A stretch of 64,000 nt of DNA from Planococcus citri (Eukaryota; Arthropoda; Insecta; Hemiptera; Pseudococcidae), in the NCBI RefSeq assembly GCF_950023065.1, contig NC_088680.1:64021350-64085349 (forward strand). The letters run 5' to 3'. Shown here piece by piece: positions 26,793 through 39,610 of the stretch. The notes under the pieces are model-generated. The model saw only the letters and a list, made by a program, of their open reading frames with translations, searched no databases and was not told where the DNA came from. The position numbers were made by a program, and so were the translations under genes. Position 1 is the first letter of the stretch. Each line of letters starts with the position of its first letter.

Positions 26793-26926
26793 AACCGAAC
26801 GTATGATCGTCGATACTTTCGATGATGATGATGATAACGACGATGACGATGATGATTCTACAGATAGTATCAGTGATGATGAAGATGACAATCAAGACGA
26901 AGGCAGTGGCTCTGGACCGATATTTG
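26793..26926 (+). CDS. TSPN-TSP1-EGF secreted protein, exon 4 (acidic linker)
   Basis: About 44 residues: TERMIVDTF, then long aspartate runs encoded by GAT/GAC repeats, then a serine and glutamate-rich part ending SGSGPIFG. This is an unstructured, strongly acidic linker between the TSPN and TSP1 domains and may bind calcium or basic partners, by composition only. The acceptor is TTTTTCTCGAATAG; the donor GTAATG at 26927 is weak, but the phase (one base, G) joins exactly to exon 5. The GAT microsatellite character suggests length variation between individuals. Confidence 0.7.
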
Positions 26927-27388
26927 GTAATGGTTGATTTTTAATACATTTCAATGGTATAGATTGAATGATAAATGAAGTGAAAAATTGGTGTATAATA
27001 ATCCTCGATGCTAAATAAAAGATCCTGAACCCAGAAATGCATCAAAAATTTCAACCATGGTGCCATCAAAATAATTCAATGGCATAAGAGATCAGATCAA
27101 TAATAAAGGTGGCCAAATTTTGGTAATCCTGTTCAATGTTCAATATTTTGCCACATGATTTAATTTTCAACTTCCCTCCAGTCTCATTCATTTTTTTAAA
27201 TTTAATGAAGCTTGTATGGGGCTATCTCAAACTAGTACACTCCATTTCGAATGAAACTGAGTTAGATCGAAACAAATTTCAAGTGCTTAAATTCAATTTT
27301 AGATTTTTGGAAAATTTTGGAAAATTTTAAACATTTAAAAAAATTGCCATCTTGGCGATTTTTCAACTTTTCTACAATCATGTTTCTT

Positions 27389-27419
<31 letters not shown>

Positions 27420-29687
27420 GTATGAATGATTATTTTATTAATTTCTATTCTCATATTTGAAATCTGATTTCTTAAGACGATTCTGGAGCCTCCAACGAGT
27501 TTTCAATCCTCCCAGAAATTTCAAATTGCAGCAAAGGAGCCAAAAATGAACTCTCGTTTATTTTCACTCAAGTACCAACCAAAGTTACAATGCTTAAATC
27601 CGTTTTTCGCTCATCACTCATCATCAGCAATTTAAAATTTCTGGAGAAGATTTTAAACTCACTGGTAGCTCTGGAATGACCCAAAACGGGTAGCTTTCGA
27701 ATGTGAGGATTAAACTAAAGTAATTATCCACTTGATCAAAACTTGTTTGTCTTTGCAGAGCGAATTGAAATTTCTGAAGAGAATTGAAAAGTTTTTGAAG
27801 GTTTCAGAACAGTATCCATCAAAGTGCGGGAAAGAGAAGAGGGTCAGAATTTAACCTAAAATGTACCTTACTTTTTAAAAATTTGCTTTTTTTTTGAATT
27901 TTTAAAATTTTTCAAAAAATTTAAAAATGAACTTGAGCGCTTGTAATTTTAGTTATGAGAGTTTTAGCTCTTACTGTCTTTTTGATCTCGAGAGATTTTA
28001 CCCAAATTTGGTGATGGGAACATTAAAAATGTCATAATTGTAGTTTTTTTCAATTTTCAAGAAAATAATGCAACAGATTTTTGGCGGGAAAATTTTTCTA
28101 AGAAAGTTGAGTTTTTTTTAATCAAAGAGAATTCACTTTTTCTGAATTTTGGAAGAATTTAAATTTTATTCTTTCCCCTCTCAAAATTGAAAAAAATCAT
28201 TCAACATTTGGTAGATATTTTTCATTAATTTCGCCTTCAAAAATGAAATAAAAAAATTTCAGTGCACAAAAAAGAAATTTTTTTGTGATTTTTAGATTTT
28301 TTTTAAAAAAAGCTAATAATTGATTTTTTTTGAGAATAATGCTTAAAAGAATGTGCAAAGAGTGATAAGAAATTTGAACAAAAATACTTATTGTTGGAAA
28401 ATGTACATAATAAGCTTCTGTTCTTGAGATTAATTTTAAGAAAAACCAAAATTTGTAAACATCTGAGTCTTTTTAGAGAATCAGCAAAGAAAGTGAATAC
28501 CTAGATATTGTCTTAAGAACTTCATACATTTCTTTTTTTTGTTTCATTTTCAAGGCAATTTTGCAGAAATTTTTTGCAAAAGTCCTGTTTAAATTTCACG
28601 AGAGTTGATGATTTCTCTCAAATAATTTTTTTTCTCGAATGGATGCAAAAATGTCAATAAATTGTGAAAACCATTTTTTTTCCAGTTTTTCTACTTCTTC
28701 AAAAATATGTTTTTGGTCAAGATTTTTTTTATGTACCTACAATGATTTTTCTCTCGAATATCTTCACCATTTTTGTCTATTTCACTTGATTTTCTGATTA
28801 GCCTAAAATTCACATTTCTTGATGATTTTTTATCGATTTTGGGATTTTCAACTTTAGTAGGAAAAATTCAGATCAACAATGTTTGACTACCCCTCCCCTC
28901 TTCTCCCCTCCCCTCACTTGTCACACCTACGTTTACAGAAATGTTGGGTCAGTCAGTACCTATTTGGGTTCAGAAATGAGAGAGTAAAAATTGTTCTGTT
29001 CACAATCAGAAAAAATCAAAAAATTTAGTCAAGTGTTGAAGCATGTGATTTTTTCTGAAATTTGGCAGCTCTGCAATTCCCCCCCCCCATCCCTCTCCCC
29101 CCGTCCGTGGATATTTTCGAAAAATTCTACTCTCACTCGAACAAAATATTTTTTACTCCTCACGAAAATAAGGCTTCACTTTGGTGAAAAATAGACATGC
29201 TAAATATCACCAAAAGAGCTACTTTATTTGAAGAGGAGGTGCCAAAAATTATATTTCAAGACATTTTTGGAGCAAAAAACTGCATTTTTTTATGAACTCT
29301 CAGTTAGTAGAGGATCATGTGAAGGAATTCTTTATTTGAAATTTAAGGACTGGATCATTGAAACCAAAGGTACAAAAGTAATTCAGTACGTGGTGATCTA
29401 CACCTTCAAAATTTCCAAAATCGAGCAAGTCTATAATTTTTAGAGATCTGATATCTTTAAATTTTTCCACTTGTGCCTTCATTTTGGAAATTTGAAGTTC
29501 CCAACGGCTATCTCAAAATTGATCATTGTTGGCATCATTGTTATCTATACGCCCATTTCCAAACTCTCGCCATTTTTCTAGCGCTATTTGGTCAAAAAAC
29601 ATACCTAACTTTCTGCCTCTTTATCATTCAACGTATACTTAGAGTAAATCCCAAGTCTTATTCACGCCATAAAAATAATATTTCCAG
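26927..29687. other. Intron 4, no exon seen
   Basis: AT-rich intron with a poly(A) run of about 27 bases near 27393-27419 and, at about 29020-29240, one copy of a dispersed repeat that is also present at 34143-34360 (direct) and 37470-37580 (inverted). The rest is unstructured to my eye. Confidence 0.5.
29020..29240 (+). repeat. Dispersed repeat, copy 1 of 3
   Basis: Shares the phrase TCACTTTGGTGAAAAATAGA and the following CTAAATATCACCAAAAG with 34143-34360 in the same orientation and with 37470-37580 in inverse orientation. Similarity to the second copy starts near TTGAAGCATG(T/C)GATTTTT. No terminal repeats were recognised. Confidence 0.65.
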
Positions 29688-29984
29688 GCATGGAATGGAG
29701 CAGTTGGAGCGAATGCAGTACGAAATGCGGCGCCGGTATACAAACGAGGCATTTACGATGCGTAAACTTGATGAAAACCGACGAGCCTTGTCCTATATCG
29801 GAAACAGAGCATACGGAAACCAGGCCGTGTAAGCTGGCACCTTGTAAATCTAAATCCAAATGGAAATATTCGGCTTTTCGAAACCAGCATCCGTTTAAAC
29901 ATAAATCCGACAATTACGTCGACGACGGTATTAAAATGGATAAAAAAAAATTCTACATGCTCAAGAAACATCGTATTCACGAAG
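29688..29984 (+). CDS. TSPN-TSP1-EGF secreted protein, exon 5 (TSP1 repeat)
   Basis: Encodes one complete thrombospondin type 1 repeat in about residues 3-52: WSSWSECSTKCGAG, RHLRC, EPC, RPC and APC give the six conserved cysteines. WSSW is a C-mannosylation motif. The usual O-fucose motif C-x-x-S/T-C is not met because lysine precedes the second cysteine (CSTKC). The remainder is a basic, lysine and histidine-rich linker (KSKSKWKY, KMDKKKFYMLKKHR), a plausible heparan-sulfate or matrix-binding region. The acceptor is TATTTCCAG and the donor GTAAGA after GAAG, phase 1. It is followed by a 15.2-kb intron. Confidence 0.9.
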
Positions 29985-31379
29985 GTAAGAAAATCCAACG
30001 TTTGTATGTACCTACCTACAAAAACTTAAACCAAATGGCGTAATTTTAAAATTTCCATGCATCGTGGATGAGATCTTGTCTATTGTGAAAATTTAAGCTT
30101 CTAGATTTATTCGATTCATTTTTATGTATAGTACATTATTTATCCAACTTGAAAAAAAAAACGAAGTGGGAAATATATTCGCAATGAGACTTTACTGTAT
30201 ACTTTTGATAGGTTGGTACAGATAGCATTGCACATATTGCAGTAAAAGTTGAATAAAGAGAGTCTAATATTACAAATTCCCTTTAATTCATTCTTTTTAT
30301 CGAAAAATTCCTCACTTTTAAGCCTGTATTTATTTTCGTTTACCACGTTTCTGCATAGACCTATTTAAAAAAAGGGCTAAGTATAATTTTTTCATTCACA
30401 ATTTTTTTTCAACCACTGCATATATCTCTTACCCCTCTTCTCACTCTGCTGCTGCTCTTTTATCCTAATTACCTCGTATGAGGGTTTTTTGGTCCACGTA
30501 CGTGTAATATCCGTGTGGTACACGCCGCACATTGCGTTGATTATTCTGACAGAGAATAAGCGAACGAATAAAAACAAAAACCAACCGCGATGACAACAAA
30601 AACAACAACAACAACAAGAGCTATAGGAAAAAAACACCATCATACATTGAGCTAGAGTAGAGTAGAGCTAACTTTCGCATATGTTGTTCGTCGAGGCAAC
30701 ACGTTCAATATATTGTTGAAGGAAGTACAGTTGAAAAACTCTCGCTGTAAGTTTTTCCCTGTATGTATATTGTATATAGAGACGCCGAGTTTTCAACATG
30801 TTGGATAAGTTTTTAAAAAGCCATATGTTGGTCAGGTCAGCGAAGCAAGCAGAGAGTATAATGCTTGGTATGTGTCTATTTGGATTCTTGCAGTCGGTGT
30901 ATAGCTAATCGGATAACGATTTTTTGACCGAGTTTTTCCTCCTCGATTAACATTAATCAACAACGGTTCTTTATTGCGCGATAATTTAGTTGTCGGGGTT
31001 TCGAAAATTATTTAGTAGGGTTTCAGGGGTTTGAAAAATTCTGCTGGAAATTGTTTATTTTTGAGGTGTTTATTATTGATTGAGGTTACGATGCTTTCGA
31101 AAGGCCTTCATTTTGAGTAGAACGTTACTTTAAAATAATTCATCTCCAGAGGTACCCCTGGAGGGGAGAAATGAGCCCTCAAGGTGGGGACATTTTTGAA
31201 AAATTTGTGGTTTTTCGCTCCTGTAGCTACCCAACCTGTTTTGGGAAAAATGGCCCAATGTATTGATAGATATCACTCCTGAATCTAGGGAAATATTCTG
31301 GAATGCAACGGTGCTATCATTTGATATTTTTCTCAACTTTTTGAACCTGCAAACTCAATGAAGAGAACTGAAAAGATGA
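29985..31379. other. Intron 5, left part, no exon seen
   Basis: Unremarkable AT-rich intron with an AAC trinucleotide run near 30597-30617. The stretch around 31135-31235 resembles 11160-11270 in intron 1. Confidence 0.5.
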
Positions 31380-31945
31380 TTTTTTTTCTCATAATCGATA
31401 TTAAAATACTTACTTACATGAGTCAGTCAACCCAAAACTAGAAATTGTCTTCAATGAAATATTATTTGAATTAGATAGCTACCTATCTGACATCTGACAA
31501 AGGTTTAGTGAATTACGAATAAAAACAGAAAAGAAGGATGATTTCAATTTATATTGTAGGTACGTAGATATTTATTGAAATGGGAATTCGCCATTTTCAA
31601 AAATTAATTAAAAATCAAGCAGTTGACGCAGAAAGATTGATTTCTTTTCAAATGAAAGCGCAAATAACATTTTACTTTTAAAAAATAATTTTGTTTCTTC
31701 GTTGTACGAGTAAGTATTTGATGAAGGGGAATAACAACGAACCGATATTCCTTCTTCGTCTCAACTCATTTATTGTAACTTTAAAACTATACTGATACAT
31801 GATTGAAATGTTTATTAACGAAGTTAAAAACTTTATTTTGATTTTTACATTATCTTTGGTGAAGAAAAAAGAAGCAATGGAGAAAAAGAGAAAAATAATG
31901 TAGGATTTGTGACGATATAACGAGATAAATGGGAGTTTTGACGGA
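31380..31945 (+). repeat. Direct copy of the intron 1 segment at 10389-10984
   Basis: The order of landmarks is the same in both: CATAATCGATATTAAAATA, GAGTCAGTCAAC, TCTGACAT(T/C)TGACAAAGGTTTA, GCAGTTGACGCAGAAAGATT and GAGATAAATGG. The copies differ by many small indels and substitutions. The right edge of this copy runs straight into the CGTTCGCGAACG array. No coding sequence is shared. It is either an intragenic duplication or two copies of one unrecognised interspersed repeat. Confidence 0.8.
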
Positions 31946-33725
31946 ATTCGTTCGCGAACGATTCACCAAAAATTAATTCAATTCGTTCTTGAATTATTTA
32001 CTAAAAATTGAGTAAATGAATCGATTCGTTCGCGAACGAATCACTTATACGAACCAATTCGTTCGCGAATGATTCACAAAAAATTCATAAAATTGTTCAA
32101 TTCGTTCGCGACCGATTCATTAAAAAAATAATTTAATTCGTTCGCGAATGATTCGCCACAAATTAAGTAAATGAATCGATTCGTTCGCGAACGATTCACA
32201 AAAAATTCATAAAATTGTTCAATTCGTTCGCGAACGATTCATTAAAAAATTATTTAATTTGTTCGCGAATGATTCGCCACAAATTAAGTAAATGAATCGA
32301 TTCGTTCGCAAACGAATCACTTATACGAACTAATTCGTTCGCGAACGATTCGCCAAATATTATTTAGTTTGTTCGCGAATGATTCACAAAAAATTCATAA
32401 AATTGTTCAATTCGTTCGCGAACGATTCATTAAAAAATTATTTAATTTGTTTGCGAATGATTTGCCACAAATTAAGTAAATGAATCGATTCGTTCGCGAA
32501 CGAATCACTTATACGAATCAATTCGTTCGCGAACGTTTCACCAAATATTATTCAATTCGTTCGCGAACGATTCGTTGAAAAATTATTTAATTTGTTCGCG
32601 AATGATTCGCCACAAATTAAGTAAATGAATCCAATTCGTTCGTGAACAATTCACCAACAATTATTCAATTCGTTCGCGAATGATTCACAAAAAATTCATA
32701 AAAATGTTCAATTCGTTCGCGAATGATTCGTCACAAATTAAGTAAATGAATCGATTTGTTCGCAAACGAATCACTTATACGAACCAATTCGATCGCGGAC
32801 GATTCTCCAAAAATTATTCAATACGTTCGCGAATGATTCAAAAAACATTCATAAAATTGTTCAATTCGTTCGCGAACGATTCATTAAAAAATTAATTTAA
32901 TTCGTTCGTGAATGATTCGCCACAAATTAATTAAATGAATCGATTCGTTCGCGAACGATTCACCAAATATTATTCAGTTCGTTCGCGAATTATTCACAAA
33001 AAATTCATAAAATTGTTCAATTCGTTCGCGAACGATTCATTAAAAAATTATTTAATTTGTTCGCGAATGATTCGCCACAAATTAAGTAAATGAATCGATT
33101 CGTTCGCGAACGAATCACTTATACGAACCAATTCGTTCGTGAACAATTCACCAACAATTATTCAATTCGTTCGCGAATGATTCACAAAAAATTCATAAAA
33201 ATGTTCAAATCGTTCGCGAACCATTCATTTAATTCGTTCGCGAATGATTCGCCACAAATCAAGTAAATGAATCGATTTGTTCGCGAACGAATCACTTATA
33301 CGAACCAATTCGATCGCGGACGATTCTCCAAAAATTATTCAATACGTTCGCGAATGATTCACAAAATATTCATAAAATTGTTCAATTCGTTCGCGAACGA
33401 TTCATTAAAAAATTATTTAATTCGTTCGCGAATGATTCGCCACAAATCAAGTAAATGAATCGATTCGTTCGCGAACGAGTCACTTGGATGAATCCGTCTT
33501 CGCTTGAAAACAGATCAATTCTTATACTTACAATAATGTCAGAAAAACCGAGTCAATCGGAAATTACTTGATCCGTTTGCGAACGATTCAGCACCAAGAA
33601 ATCAATCAATTTAATATTCAATCACCAATCGTTTGTAAATGATTCAATTCGATTGTAAACAGATCAATTTCTATAATACATACAATGTTTCAAAAAAAAG
33701 TGAATCAATTCGTTCGTGAAGGATT
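31946..33725. repeat. CGTTCGCGAACG palindrome array with higher-order structure
   Basis: Palindromes of the TTCGTTCGCGAACGAA type occur every 30-45 bp, separated by a small set of linkers (CACAAATTAAGTAAATGAAT, CATAAAATTGTTCAA, CACTTATACGAACCAA). A larger block repeats with a period of about 521 bp: the unusual variant GATCGCGGACGATTCTCC occurs at 32791 and 33312 in the same surroundings. Most variants are C to T or G to A changes at CpG positions. Confidence 0.9.
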
Positions 33726-34059
33726 TTTATTTGAAAAAAGTCGGTTTTCTAACGTATTAACGTGACTGTTTTTTTGAATTCCTGCTTTTGGAATTCAAAG
33801 AAAGTTTCAAAATAATGTTCAAAAATGAAAATAACAAAAAATTACGAAAAATAATCAAATATGTACGATTTTGGTATAGATTTCAAAGAATAAAATTTTG
33901 CGAAATTATGCTGATTTGATGACGTTTTTGTGAAATGAGAAAAAGTCGAGTAAAAGTCAACTGAAGATTAACTTCCAAGAAATCATAATTTTTTTTGAAA
34001 AAATCGCCAAGATTATTAGTTTTGAAACAATTTATAAGCCACTAAGATATATCAGATTA

Positions 34060-34140
34060 GCTTATTCAAATCAGATCTGGTCTGATCAAGATCAAATCAC
34101 TATTCATGGTCTGAATCCAGGAAATGTCTGGATCTCATAA
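34060..34140. repeat. Small GATCTGATC-type remnant
   Basis: A short patch with AGATCTGGTCTGATC and CCAGGAAATGTCTGGATC, the same phrases as in the 12.6-15.0 kb array. Confidence 0.6.
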
Positions 34141-34142
34141 AA

Positions 34143-34360
34143 ATATAGTTAGGTATTGAAGCATGCGATTTTTCTAAAATTTAGCAGCCCTGTTATCCCC
34201 TCCCCTAACTGTGTGTATTTTTGAAAAATTTCTACTCTCACTTGTATAAAAAAAATTTTACTCCTCACAAAAATAGGGGTTCACTTTGGTGAAAAATAGA
34301 CACGCTAAATATCACCAAAAGTACCACCTTATTTCAAGAGGATCGCTGAAAATTGACGGT
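34143..34360 (+). repeat. Dispersed repeat, copy 2 of 3
   Basis: Direct-orientation copy of the 29020-29240 segment, moderately diverged, covering the TTGAAGCATGCGATTTTT to TTCAAGAGGATCGCTG interval. Confidence 0.6.
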
Positions 34361-37300
34361 ATAGGTACATAATTATAAGAGCAACCCAGGAGAAAATTTT
34401 TTGACTGCATCGTAGAACCCTGAAGGTGGTCTCGGATTTTGAGGGCAATATTGTAGATAGCTCATGTGGGTCTGGATAATTTTTTCTAAAACTAGTTAGG
34501 TGTCGCCAGGAGCAAAAAAACAGAATTTTTTAGAAAATATCTCCTTTTTGAAAACCCATCCACCCCTCAAGGGGTACTTTGGGAGTTGAAAATTTTCCTG
34601 AGTATTTTCAGCTCAAAATGAAGGTTGCGGCTGAATTTGGCCAAAATCCACCGATTAATACATATTTTAAAAAATCGCAAAGTTATGAAAGTGTGGAGTT
34701 ACTTTAATGTTGCTGAATTCGAACGGAAAAATGATTTTGAGAAGGGAGAATGGAAAATATTGAAATGAAAATCAAGTATGATGAGAAGACCACATCTAAT
34801 ATTCCCAACCTTGGAAAAATCACTTCGTCAAAAAAAAAAAATGAAAAATGAAAAACACGAGCATTTCAAAAAAAAAAAAAAAAAAAACACCTCAGATGGT
34901 TACACAAAGATTTTCACTCCCAAACTATACGAAATTTCTCCCCGTCTATTACAACTAAGAAGAATATTTTTCAACTTTGTACAAAGTTCGCCGTTTCAAT
35001 TAGAACTTTCGAATGCATAAACTCGAATAAACAAAAAATTTTAATCTTTTAATCTCGCGCTTCACACGTATACAATTTTTCACTCGAATTGTTTAACAAA
35101 TTTATTCGAAATTTCGTTGCCAAAAATAAGATTGTTCGGCTAAAAAACAAACCAAAAAAAAAAAAAAGTACAAGAAAACACCGCTACTTCGAGTTGAAAA
35201 AATGTTAAATTGCTTCGCAACGTAAATTGAATCAGAGCCTAACGTAACAGAAACTTTCAACAATTACGAAAACCACGACAACGATGTAAAAAAAAAAACA
35301 CCACACCACATCCCGTCATATCTATACTCGTAAACTTGCGAAACGAATCGAAAAACACGTGTTCAAAATCAACCCTTTCGGCTACCTTAAAAATTATTAA
35401 TTTCACAACCCCTGACTCGAAAGCGTGAAAGTGCTTTAAAAAATGATAGTGGCGGTTACGAAAAAAAAAAATAGCAAACGTATATAAAAATTCGATCATA
35501 TAATATATTTTAACACGCCACAACGACCATAATACAATCGTAGGTACCTATCTGAACGAAATGAATCCACGTGTTGGAAATTTCACTCTTTGAAAATCTA
35601 GATGAACCATCACTTTCATCGCAGCAGCCTGTACCTGGAAATTTTTCATTCGCTAGAAACTGTACGTTGGCTCATCTATTGTTCGCCTGTACAGCAATAA
35701 CTTTCAAGATTTTCAAAATGTTAAACAGACACGTCTTCTTGAATACATAAGTTAAATAGGTTTACAGAGAGAATTAAGCATCGAACACAAAGCGACTCGG
35801 GTTCTCGAACATGAAGGAAAATTGCATTTTCTATTCAATTTATACAATTCTGCGAAACAATTAGGTAATTCTAGAAGATAACCATTAATGGGAAATGGCG
35901 ATTGTATTTAGATTTGTATTAGAATGTCTTAATAGAGTTTAACGTTCTTCTATTATGTTTATCACGAGCGGGGGAGAAAGCTTCGCGAAATAACAACAGT
36001 AGAATAAATAATCGGATACAACGGGGGTAAGATGAAGTTTAGGATAGCTTTACACATAGTGAGCTAATGTGTGTGTGTTGCAGAAGAAGATTTTGTACAC
36101 GTTTTAATATGCAAACGTGAACTTGATTATTTCTTTGAACTTGTGTATTAGTCGTGAGAACAAAGCATTGCTTAATATAATCTAACAATATAACAGAACC
36201 CTTGCTATAGGTGTAAGAAAAAATAGAACCGATCACGTAGGTAGGTATACCTATAGTCAATTATTATAAAGAAATAAAGAGTTATTTAATCAGTGTAAAG
36301 GCTTCTTAAGCGTCACGCTCAATTCCAATTCGAATGGATTCGGTGTATTGTTGTATACGCATGTTCTTGTTAAACAACCCATAGTACACTCTATGTAAAT
36401 CCCTAGAAATATCTTGTCAACATTGTCGCAACCCCGAACGTTTTACTTAAGCTTAATACCTACGTGTTGTGTCACTTGATTTAGTGCCAGCAAATGCCCC
36501 GCTTTGGCTGGGGGAAAGAACCTTTTGGTAGCCAAAATTTAAATAACTTCCATCGAATAATTTACATTAGGTTAAAATTTTTCACACTGTACAACACCAG
36601 GTACATCAACGTACGTTGTTACGTACCTATCTACTCGTATACTTATACCTTTATTGTTAAAACATGAGAAATGGATTTTCCCTCCAAGATGAGCAAATCT
36701 CAGAATAATTTTGAAATCGTGATATTTTTTTAGGTGACCGCAGTTGTCAAATTTTTACAAGACTTTTTTCATTTTGGATGGAGAATTAAATTTTTCTAAT
36801 CAGTGTCAAAAGCGAGCCATGATAAATTAAATATCGAGCTCGTGAAACCATTGCCCAAAAAGTTAGAGAATTTTACTGCATTTTTAACAAATAAAGTGCA
36901 GAATAGTGGTCTGCTGTATATGAGAAGGTATCGTAAGTTCATATGTACTATTTACGGCGAACTGATTAGGCAATATTATTAACATGCATGAATTCAACTC
37001 ATAATAATATTCAGAAGCCGAAGGTACCTAATAAAGTTTACAAACGAGGTTATTGTTGCATTTTTTTTTTTTTTTTTTTTTTTTTTTGAGTATAGTAAAT
37101 GGGGAGAATACGGAAAAGGTGTCAGAATTTCGAAGCACCCGGATTAAATTTTGTCTCTCCTTCAATCCGGATAAAAGAAATATTCCTCGTAATTTTTCTC
37201 AATTTCTCGTGATTTTTAGCAATATTCTTTGTTGTTTAAGTTTACTTTTTAGAACTTTTCTTAGATTTTATTAGTTTTTATGTTGTAAGACATTTTTTTA

Positions 37301-37469
37301 GCGATTTATTCAAAAATGGGTCAATTTTACTCATTTTGATTTTTGTAAGTAATAATGTTGAAAGGAAATCTTTGCACGATTTTGATCAAATTTGGAGTAA
37401 TTTCATCAAATATTGTCGTAATAGGTAATCCTTACAATTTTTCCCAAATTTTTTCATGCGGGTCATTCT
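34361..37469. other. Intron 5, central part, no exon seen
   Basis: AT-rich sequence with A-runs near 34828 and 34869 and a T-run of about 28 at 37060-37087. Open frames at 34778-35020 and 35257-35523 are low-complexity. No exon with a recognisable domain was found. Confidence 0.5.
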
Positions 37470-37580
37470 ACCTCAATTTCAGCGATCATCTTGAAATAAG
37501 GTAGCACTTTTGGTGATATTTAGCATGTCTATTTTGCATCAAAATGAATCCCTATTTTCGTGAGGAGAAAAAATTTGGCG
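37470..37580 (-). repeat. Dispersed repeat, copy 3 of 3 (inverted)
   Basis: Reverse-complement match to the core of the copies at 29020 and 34143: CTTTTGGTGATATTTAGCAT followed by GTCTATTTT and a CCTATTTTCGTGAGGAG word. Confidence 0.6.
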
Positions 37581-37899
37581 ATTTTTTTCAAAAAAAAATG
37601 TATTTCTTGAAAATAAATTTTCAGTGCTTCTTTTATAAAGTTTCGAGGATGTTTTATGCGACTTTCGCTCAACTTTTTCTAATTCCACGAAAATGTCATC
37701 AATTCTGCATAATTTTGCAACATAGGTAGTTAGGTACCTACTTATTCTTTAAAATGCATAATTCTTACATATTAATTTTTTATCATTTTCATTTTTGAGC
37801 ATTATTTTGAAACTCTTTGAATTTCAAAAGCAGGTAGGTAATTCAAAAAAAACACTCTGAACGCAAGAGATGATCCATTTTTTCTTCAAATAATAAAAA

Positions 37900-38615
37900 T
37901 CTTTTACGGACGGATTGATTCACTTTTTTTGTAACTTTTGTATTAAGTAAGTAGCAATTGGTCTGTTTACAATCGAATCGGATCGTTTACAAACGATTGG
38001 TGATTGAATGTGAATGAATTGATTGATTTCTTGACGAATCGTTCGCAAACGGATCAATTAAATTTTCCGATTGATTGGGTTTTTCTGAAACTGTTGCACA
38101 TAAGAACTGAACCGTTTTCAAGCGAAGCGAATCAAATCGAATCATTCACAACCGATTGGGCGATTGATGATTGAACAAATTAATAGATTTTTTGGTGAAT
38201 CATTCGCGAACGAAATAATCAATTTTGACTGAATCATTCACGAATGAATTGATTAATTGTTGGTGAATCATTTGCGAACGAATTGAATAATTTTTGATGA
38301 ATCGTTCGCGAACGAATTGAATCGTATAAGTGATTCGTTTGTGAACGAATCGATTCATTTACTCAATTTTTGATGAATCATTCACGAACAAATTGAATAA
38401 TTTTTAGTGATTCATTCGCGAATGAATTGAATAATTTTTAGTGGATTGTTCGCGAACGAATTGATTCATTTACTCGATTCTTGATGAATCATTCTCAAAC
38501 AAAGTGAATAATTCTTGGTGAATTGTTCGGGAACGAATCGATTCATTTATGTAATTTTAGGTGATTCATTCACAAACGAATTGAACAATCTTTTAGTGAA
38601 TCATGTGACAAACAA
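37900..38615. repeat. CGTTCGCGAACG palindrome array, diverged block
   Basis: Scattered, more degenerate copies of the palindrome with GAATTGAATAATTTTT-type linkers. Relative to the 31.9-33.7 kb block the linkers read as reverse complements, so the block appears to be in the opposite orientation. It leads directly into the 29-bp satellite. Confidence 0.8.
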
Positions 38616-38623
38616 TGTGTGAA

Positions 38624-39473
38624 ATCAGCGGTAGTGACAGCCACTGTTTAAAATCAGTGGTAGTGACAGACACTGTTTAAAACCAGTGGTAGTGACAAAC
38701 ACTGTTTCAAATCTGTGGTAGTGACAGACACTGTTTAAAAGCAGTGGTAGTGACAGACACTGTTTAAAATCAGTGGTAGTGACAGACACTGCTCAAAACC
38801 AGTGGTAGTGAGAGACACTGCTCAAAACCAGTGGTAGTGACAAACACTGTTTCAAATCTGTGGTAGTGACAAACACTGTTTAAAAGCAGTGGTAGTGACA
38901 GACACTGTTTTAAATCAGTGGTAGTGACAGACACTGCTCAAAACCAGTGGTAGTGAGAGACACTGCTCAAAATCAATGGTAGTGACAGACACTGCTCAAA
39001 ACCAGTGGTAGTGACAAACACTGTTTCAAATCTGTGGTAGTGACAGACACTGTTTAAAAGCAGTGGTAGTGACAGACACTGTTTAAAATCAGTGGTAGTG
39101 ACAGACACTGCTCAAAACCAGTGGTAGTGAGAGACACTGCTCAAAACCAGTGGTAGTGACAAACACTGTTTCAAATCTGTGGTAGTGACAAACACTGTTT
39201 AAAAGCAGTGGTAGTGACAGACACTGTTTTAAATCAGTGGTAGTGACAGACACTGCTCAAAACCAGTGGTAGTGAGAGACACTGCTCAAAATCAATGGTA
39301 GTGACAGACACTGCTCAAAACCAGTGGTAGTGACAAACACTGCTCAAAACCAGTGGTAGTGACAGACCCTGTATAAAATCAGTGGTAGTGAGATACACAC
39401 AGCTCAAAACCAGTGGTAGTGACAGACACTGTTTAAAACCTGTGATAGTAACAAACACGGGTTGAAACCAGTC
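38624..39473. repeat. 29-bp satellite with an exact 319-bp higher-order duplication
   Basis: About 29 tandem copies of a 29-bp unit whose core is CAGTGGTAGTGACAGACACTG; the CAGTG and CACTG ends are complementary and could form a small hairpin. Units fall into subtypes (ending GTTTAAA, GCTCAAA, GTTTCAA or GTTTTAA). The run of 11 units at 38682-39000 is repeated base for base at 39001-39319. Units at the right edge are degenerate and one is 31 bp. The array is embedded between blocks of the CGTTCGCGAACG family. No coding frame runs through it. Confidence 0.95.
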
Positions 39474-39610
39474 GAATTGAATGATTTCAGGTGAATCATT
39501 TGCGAACGAATTGATTCATAAATTATAGAATTAATCAATTCGTTGGCAAATGATTCGCCAAAAATGAATTTATTCATTCGCGAATAGTTCTTTCAAAAAA
39601 TTAATCAATT
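39474..39610. repeat. Short CGTTCGCGAACG block to the right of the satellite
   Basis: A few decayed palindromes (TTTGCGAACGAATTGATTC, ATTCGTTGGCAAATGATTC) that continue the family interrupted by the 29-bp satellite. Confidence 0.7.

Noticed and set aside
34778..35020. 80-codon plus-strand frame
   Set aside because: It is dominated by A-runs that encode lysines; no family or splice context.
38624..39473. CRISPR-like array of about 29-bp repeats
   Set aside because: The units are directly adjacent with no spacers, and the surroundings are clearly eukaryotic; this is a satellite.
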